Positions 57,897 to 64,000 of a DNA stretch of 64,000 nt are shown piece after piece. This DNA comes from Apiospora phragmitis (taxonomy: Eukaryota; Ascomycota; Sordariomycetes; Amphisphaeriales; Apiosporaceae): assembly GCA_038363925.1 (NCBI GenBank), contig JAQQWL010000011.1, positions 6,200,001-6,264,000 on the forward strand. Direction: 5' to 3'. Within the stretch, counting starts at the first letter, position 1. Each line of letters begins with the position of its first letter. A program made the translations under genes and the position numbers. A model generated the notes under the pieces. The model saw only the letters and a list, made by a program, of their open reading frames with translations, made no database searches and was not told the origin of the DNA.

Positions 57897-59343
57897 TTAG
57901 TCCTTGAGAAGCTTGACCAGCTCAGCAACGATGGCGTCACCCGTCTCCTTGGTACCGGCCGAGCCGCCAAGGTCCTTTGTCCGGATACCGCCATCCACCA
58001 CATTCTTGACGGCTTGCTCGATGGCAGAAGCCTCCTGAGGCAAGCCAAGCGAGTATCGGCACATCATGGCAATGGACAAGATGGTGCCGATGGGGGTCAC
58101 AATACCTTGACCCGAGATATCGGGGGCAGAGCCTGGAGGCATCACATGGTTAGTTGACTAGACATAAATGGGGTGGAAGTATAGCAAGGGACATGGGACA
58201 AAGGTGATCAGGGGTTGGCAGTTAAAAAATAACGTAGGTCAAACTTACCATGGATCGGCTCGTAGATGCCGTTGCACCGGCTCTTGCCATTGGGGATGCC
58301 GCTCAGACTGGCACTGGGCGACAGGCCGATGCTGCCGGGGATGGCACTCGCCTCGTCGCTGATGATGTCGCCAAACAGGTTGCTGGTGACGACGATGCCG
58401 TTGAGCGAGCGGGGGTTCTTGACCATGAGCAGGGCGGCGCTGTCGATGAGCTGGTGGTTGACGGTGAGCTGGGGGAACTCCTTGGCCATGACGTCTGTGA
58501 CCGTCTTGCGCCAGAGGCGGCTGGTGGCCATGACGTTGGCCTTGTCGAGGGACCAGACGGGGGCCGGGGGGTCGCGGGCGAGGGCGAGGGTGGGCGGCGA
58601 GGCGGGTCACGCGCTCGACCTCGGCGCGCGAGTAGGGCTCCGTGTCCATGGCCTTGCCGTCGCCGTCGTCCTCCTTGCGGTCGCCAAAGTAGATGCCGCC
58701 CGTCAGCTCGCGCACAATGGTGAAGTCGGTGCCGCGGCAGACGTCGGCCTTGAGGGGCGAGTAGTCCACCAGCGCGTCCGACGCGAAGCTGCACGGCCGC
58801 AGGTTGCCGTACGTGCCCATCTCCTTGCGCAGGCGCAGGAGACTCTGCTCCGGCCGTACGGTGCCCGTGCCCCATTTGGGCCCGCCGATGGCGCCCAGCA
58901 GGACGGCATCCGCATTCTTGGCCGCCGTGAGAGCCTCGTCGGTCAGGGGCGAGCCGGTGGCGTCAATGGAGCACTGGAGGGTCGGTTAGCCTCGGAAAGA
59001 ACCGGCAGCAAAGGGTGGAGGGGTTATTGGCATGGAGGGGTTCATAAAGAGAAGGAAATACGTACACCACCCAGCAAGATGATCTTGTAAGTTGAACTTG
59101 CCAGCTGATGGGCTATGGGACTCGAGAGCCTTGAGGACCTGCGGCGAAGGAGCATATTAGAACTTGGCCTATGCATTGTATCAGGTTTGCTTGGGGTTTG
59201 TTACCTTGACAGCCTCGGCTACGACCTGGTGTTTGTTTGCTGTGTTAGTATGACCCGACCCGTGAAAATACGGCAGCAACTTTCTCTCTCACCTCTGGAC
59301 CACAGTGGTCACCACCGAAGACTACAATGTTGTGTGTCGCCAT
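57897..59343 (-). CDS. LEU2: 3-isopropylmalate dehydrogenase (leucine biosynthesis), frame-disrupted
   Basis: The enzyme oxidatively decarboxylates 3-isopropylmalate in leucine synthesis. Five exons: 59343-59293, 59225-59205, 59138-59066, 58973-58249 and 58132-57897. The second exon is 21 bases (VVAEAVK). Motifs in order are [119 protein letters not shown] and [18 protein letters not shown]. The last includes the family signature. Two one-base insertions are inferred: an extra G on the coding strand near 59075 (QDHLLGG) and an extra C near 58588-58590 ([17 protein letters not shown]). About 368 residues are expected, the normal length. Confidence 0.92.
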
Positions 59344-60186
59344 AATTTGGAATTGATACCTTCAGAAGCCTCTGAGACAAATTGAATGGGAAGTGCAGAG
59401 AACAATTGAATATTGGTTTGAAGTAGGAGCAGTAGCTTGAAGCTTCCTTGTCAAAGTTAAGCCGGAGCTGCTACCGAACTTCGGAGCACAAAATGTGCCC
59501 CACGATCGGTTTTGGGATGCGAATTGACCCCACGTTGCCGACTATCGGATATTCAAAATGTGTGCTTGAAGCAAGTACCTGTCATTGACTGAGCTTATGA
59601 TTCAATTCATGTTTATGGTCAGGGCTTCTTGTTGCGGTGACTAGGACTGCTTGTTTCCTCTTCGTATTGCTGCTATTGCGGGGATATATCGTCATCCTTT
59701 ATGCTCGCCCATGAAACAGCAGCAGCCGAACCATGGAGTAACGAAGCTCGTGTCCATCTGTCGTTTCAAGCCTCCCGAGAAGTCAAGAAGAACGTCTTGT
59801 CTTGCCTGCATCGATATATAACCTTGCTAGTCATGCGTTCACACAAGAGGAAACCTTTTCTACGACACTCCCCCTGACCATGTAAGTAAGTTGCATAGTG
59901 GGAAATCTTCGTCACAAGAGCTGCTTAGAAGCGTTCGATACAATCCAAAATGCTTCGTATTTCATTTCTCATTGACATGTATCATTATCAGTTAGCAGAT
60001 TAGGTAGATGGGGTATCATATGTTGGTCGCGTGCCCTCTGGTCCAGTAGTTGCCCATCCAAATAACAAACCCGGGCTGTGTAAATGCGTCTACAGGCAGA
60101 TACCTATGCTGAAAATCAGACTTCGTGGCAGTTTCCCTCGTCGTGAGCTTCGTCAGGCCGTGATGCTCCGGTCAGCGTCAGTGTCA
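59344..60186. other. Intergenic, no gene seen
   Basis: LEU2 upstream region and PHD-gene 3' region. I looked for a Leu3-type CCGG-N4-CCGG site and did not find one. Confidence 0.45.
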
Positions 60187-62736
60187 TCATCTAAACGACC
60201 TGAGTGACTTGTGAGCCAGTGGCGACGTGAGCGCGACCCGCCCCGGCCCTCCAGTGCCTCGATTGCCCGTCTCGCGTGCACGAGCAACTCCTCGAGCATT
60301 AGGCGTGTTGGCACAGAACCCGCAGATATAGACGCTAGGCATTGTTCTGCGGGATATGTTGATGCACTTCCCGTGAAGCCACAGGTCGCAAGACTCGCTG
60401 CATTTTGTTAGCCTTGCTGGTCACAGACGAAGCGGTTGATCATTGGGAAGGAATTCCTGACGTACCATTGAACCATGAAGCCGTCACTGTTGGGCAGGCT
60501 TTCGGTACTTTTGCAGAGGCATCGGACTGTGCGACCACGGCTGGACGACGGCATAGGCAGGCTTACCTCACTGAGTGAAGCTCGAGAAAACGAGGAAGAG
60601 GCACTATGAGATACACTCGACGACACACGTTGGCCCTTCTTCATCGAGGCACGCTTTTGCCGTGTTTCGAGGACTTTGCGGAGTTCACTGGCAGCGTCCC
60701 CTTGACGGCCTTCGGGCTCATTCAGCACCGTCTCTGCCTCGCTTTCTCCATCGTTCTGGGGTAGGGCTGGCTCGTTATTGTATATCCCGAGGCTGCTGGT
60801 GCTCCTTTCGCTGACGCTTCGCTGAGATGAGTGGAAAGGATGCACAGTCGATGGCTTCTTTGGGTCTGGAAGGGCAAACGAAGTGTTTCGACTCGGGATA
60901 ATAATCGGTTCGTCGTCAGTTGAGGAATCGCTATCTTCAGACGATGCCCAGCTGTTGCTCCCGATCCTGGCAGGGTTATGCTGCTTCCTTTTGGCTCTGG
61001 GGGTCATGTCCTCCTCCTCATTGTCGTCACCGTCAACTATCACGGTCGTCTCGGCGCGAGCACGGCCGCGAGAATCTATAGTAAACTTTACCGAAGTCCT
61101 GGTTTTCGGGGCCGGACTTTCAGGATTGGGCATAGACTAGACAGTCTGTGGTGGTTCTTCAGCGGAGAGGTCCTCCCATTTGGCCGCGAGCTTCTTGACT
61201 CGGGGCCGGCCTCCGCTTGCGGCACCGGGCGAATGGCAGGCGCCAGAGCGGGGAGGGCAGCAGTTTTGCTGGCTGGTTTCTTTCCTCGGTTCTCACTAAA
61301 GCTTCGCAACAATCCAGGTCGGGCCCCTGATTTACCTGCTGGCCTTATAGCTCGCTTTCCTGCAGATGCTTCTTTTGTGCTTGCGGATCGTCTTATATGT
61401 GCTTGGGGTTGCAATGCCGTCGGAGACTGCAGGGGCTGCGGTGGCATTGGCGGCTGAAGCAACGGCATCTGGGACATCGGATCGAATGTAGCAGGCTCTA
61501 TACTGGAAGGCGGCGGCCCGGAGAATAGGAGACCAGGATCCACGCCGCCATTGTGACCTGCAATGCTGAACGGGTCATCTGCTGTCCCGGTGAAGGAGGT
61601 ACCAAGCATGTTGGCGTCCTGGTCGTTGGTGTTCTGGCTTTGCGCCGCAGGCTTTGGCGCCAGAGCCCGTTCTTTCTTTTGTAGTTGACCGTTTGTTTGG
61701 TTCTGGGTCTGGGTCTGGTCCTGCGTCTGGTCCTGCGTCTGGGTCTGCGGTGGAGCAATCCCAGCATCCTGGAACATCTCGTTTGCCCGGCCCCAATCGT
61801 CGGAATTCATAGGGGAATTCATAGGACGGTGCAGACTTGTTTGGAACATGTCGGCGCCGGAGGCCGAGAAGTCCAAGTCCATGGCACTCATGCTCGGATC
61901 CGCTTCCCAGAACAGGCGGGAGTCTGTGTAGAGAGGGGCCGTGGCTGGCGCGGACAACGGATAACCAAACATATCGGTCGGCGTGGTGGCGAAGTTAGGC
62001 ATGTTGTTGTGGTGTGGTGTGCCGGCCACAAAGTCGTAGCCATATCCTTGGTCATTCTGCATCTTGTCCGTCTGCAGCTTCGGAGCAAGCCTTCTTCCCC
62101 CCTTCCGCCTGGACGGCGGCGGGGTAGCTGTCTGAAGCTGTGTTTCCTGCAAGGCCCCACCCAGCCGAACCTTCTTGTACGAAGGCTCTTGGGTATCGGA
62201 TGACTGCTCGTTGTCTATGCGGCCGTGTCCGATTGCGGGGGCCCGGGGGAAGACTGAAGTCTCCTGGCGGGGTCGACCGGCGGTAAGGATAGGCTCGGGT
62301 TCGGAGAAAAGTGGTTGACATGGGAAGCTATTTCGACGGCGAGATCATCGGCAGAGAGCGGCCTCTTGTGGCCTGCAACTTGGTGGTAGGGAGTCGTGAC
62401 GGAGAAGTCGATAAATGGAGCCTGTGCACCTCTTAGATTGCCAGGTGTTGCATTGAAGACGGAATAGTCTTCGGCCAATAGAGGGGTCCAATTCGATGAC
62501 GACGAAACTTCGAAAGATGGCTGGCAGGTCTTGGGTGTTTCAAAGACCGAACTTGGGAAAATAACAGTCGGCGGCGTTTGTTTCGGACTGGGAGGTTGAG
62601 CGTTTGGATTACCAAAGCTGTGTGTCCAAAAGTGTGTGTTAGCACTAATAACTCGACTGGGACTGGGACTGAGAAAAGAGAGGCTGGAAACGGAGCCAGG
62701 AGTGTCTTGCCTGGGCCTGGAAGGGTCTCCACTCAT
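60187..62736 (-). CDS. PHD-finger protein with long disordered N-terminus, frame-disrupted
   Basis: About 827 residues. The start at 62736 gives MSGDPSRPRQDTPGSVSSLS, then SPSPSRVISANTHFWTHSFG. A Gln/Pro/Ser-rich body carries TTPTDMFGYPLSAPATAP, NGGVDPGLLFSGPPPSS, RVKKLAAKWEDLSAEEPP, SVKFTIDSRGRARAETTV, DSDSSTDDEPIIIPSRNTSF and DPKKPSTVHPFHSSQRS. The PHD finger is split by the intron 60398-60465: CLCKSTESLPNSDGFMVQ joins CESCDLWLHGKCINI, ending VYICGFCANT. PHD fingers usually read histone H3 tails, so a chromatin role is likely. Frame breaks are inferred at G/C runs near 62237-62245 and 61202-61205. An in-frame TAG at 61137-61139 lies between PPQTV and SMPNPESP. I treat it as one gene because both halves fit one fungal family in order, as I recall it. 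Confidence 0.78.
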
Positions 62737-64000
62737 AGCAAGACTGATCGGATGACTCAACACGCTGACAAGCTCATAGCACACAACGATTCAAGATAAT
62801 TTGTTGGTTTCGCTCCCGTAAACAGTTGTCTCTCCAAGATTCGATTATGCCTTGTCGCAGATTGCAATGCCCCGAATTTGCGAAAGTGGTGGGTGCGGTG
62901 ATGGTGTCTGTCTGATAAGCAGGCGGCAAGACAGTTGATAGACACAATAGTAGGGGTGGGAAAGACAGCTAAAGACAGGCGTAGTAAGACGTTTGGGGTA
63001 TGTTGTATAAGTAGGATGGCAGTGGTCTGTCTTGCTGCTGCTGGTCGAAGATGGCGTCCAAGAAAGTCCAGAGAACAGCCACCGTTCTTTAAGATACGGG
63101 ATTCTGCATTCGTACAAAGTCTGTTCAGCGCACGAAGGAGAGGAAGAGAGAGAATGAGAGAGAGTCTGAGGGCCGTCTGCCGGTCTCTGTATATGCTCAA
63201 TCAAATTCGTGAAGCGCCCAAAAGATGAGCGACTGGTGGTGGGAGTTAATATTGATCAGATACACTGGAATGGAACTCAAACGTCAGTTAGCGGTTCCTG
63301 CCTTCATTGCATAGTACATACATACATGCCCATTCAGGAGGCGCAAATGCTAACCGGCTAATTCAGAAAAAAGGAAGAATCATCAGATCTCATTAGTCCT
63401 TAATGTAGTAGCTTGCTTCTCTTCCTTCTCGCTTTTCTTTTTGAACAAGAGCCGCTCCAAACAGACTTGTGTCGTCAGAAGGTCGACGCCCACCAGCTAA
63501 TGGCTGTTAGTCGCGAGGAAAGACAAACGTTAACGTTGGACGGTTGCGAGTGCTAAGGATGTCTTCCGGTAGCTCTTCCTTTGGACCCGCCTATGCCTAG
63601 ATAGATAGATCCCCACGAAAAAGGCTGGGGTTTGCAAAGCTGATCTGCTGCAGGGAAGGGATGAAATCAATATGGACAAGACGGTGCTTTGCTTTGCTTT
63701 GTTTTTCTCCTCTTCGCAGAGGAGGGGTAATCGTAGAATTAGGAATGTCTTGACATATACTTCCTTCGGGGAGCAGAAGAGAAGAGAAAGGGAATCAGTC
63801 AAGAGCTGCATAAGGCTGCGAGACAGACAGGCAGACTTTGTAGATAAACGGGAGATACAAGTCAAGCAAAGCTGGACAGGCGGCGCGTAGAGGTGAGATC
63901 AATGAACAATTAACCCATGCAATGCAATGCAATTCAGTGTTCACGGCAGCATTGAGAGGTAGGTAAAGATACAAGGAGGTACGTATCCGTATCTGGTATC
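62737..64000. other. Intergenic, right edge of window
   Basis: Upstream region of the PHD-finger gene. It is pyrimidine/purine-tract rich (GAGAG runs near 63140-63165) with a TAGATAGATAGAT tract near 63598 and GGTAGGTA near 63959. No gene is seen. Confidence 0.5.

Noticed and set aside
494..62736. Programmed ribosomal frameshifting as a general explanation for the breaks
   Set aside because: Breaks occur in both directions, in unrelated genes, without shared slippery heptamers or stem-loops, which fits sequencing indels better.

Overview
The window reads as nuclear DNA from a filamentous ascomycete (Pezizomycotina, most likely a Sordariomycete; I cannot name the genus). Signs are short GT-AG introns of about 47-150 bases with CTAAC-like branch sites, GC-rich exons, 1-3 kb intergenic gaps, a HET-domain gene, and a set of proteins typical of this group.

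Layout, left to right. A HET-domain gene (494-2254, +) is followed by a triose-phosphate/nucleotide-sugar-type transporter (4019-2439, -). A gene-poor stretch holds a perfect 12-bp minisatellite (about 5101-5417). Next come a GPI-type aspartyl protease (7876-6395, -), a divergent V-ATPase proteolipid (10398-11180, +), a 1-acylglycerol-3-phosphate acyltransferase (12448-13410, +), a disordered YGSS-repeat protein (15449-16474, +), an LMBR1-family membrane protein (19131-16983, -) and an Aurora kinase (20758-22099, +). Then come the mitochondrial protease ATP23 (23178-22313, -), glutamate 5-kinase (23895-25369, +), NIP7 (26799-25856, -) head to head with NOC3 (27125-29144, +), an unassigned disordered protein (31402-30095, -) and RNase P/MRP subunit POP3 (33418-32524, -). 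A giant ubiquitin-specific protease fills 36257-44231 (+). The right side has an uncharacterised conserved protein (46449-48046, +), a PRCC-family protein (49833-48613, -) divergent from the TORC2 subunit SIN1 (50563-53143, +), a small GPI-type secreted protein (54576-55271, +), a peroxisome-targeted SDR (57281-55848, -), 3-isopropylmalate dehydrogenase (59343-57897, -) and a PHD-finger protein (62736-60187, -).

Most genes are core functions: ribosome and RNA biogenesis (NIP7, NOC3, POP3), mitosis and TOR signalling (Aurora, SIN1), proline and leucine synthesis, lipid synthesis, ubiquitin removal and vacuolar acidification. I see no biosynthetic gene cluster, transposon, CRISPR array or convincing tRNA. 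Exon boundaries were worked out by hand from conserved protein motifs and splice signals, with reading phase checked across each junction.

The most striking global feature is that about half of these conserved genes are broken by single-base indels, many in or next to short homopolymers, while the other half are perfectly open. Uncorrected sequencing or assembly indels are the simplest explanation, so I annotate the affected genes as genes and list the break positions. The more biological points are the divergent V-ATPase c paralog, a 6-base microexon, the YGSS-repeat protein, the HGG..SRaA repeat protein, the minisatellite, and the shared NIP7/NOC3 promoter carrying RRPE/PAC-like motifs.
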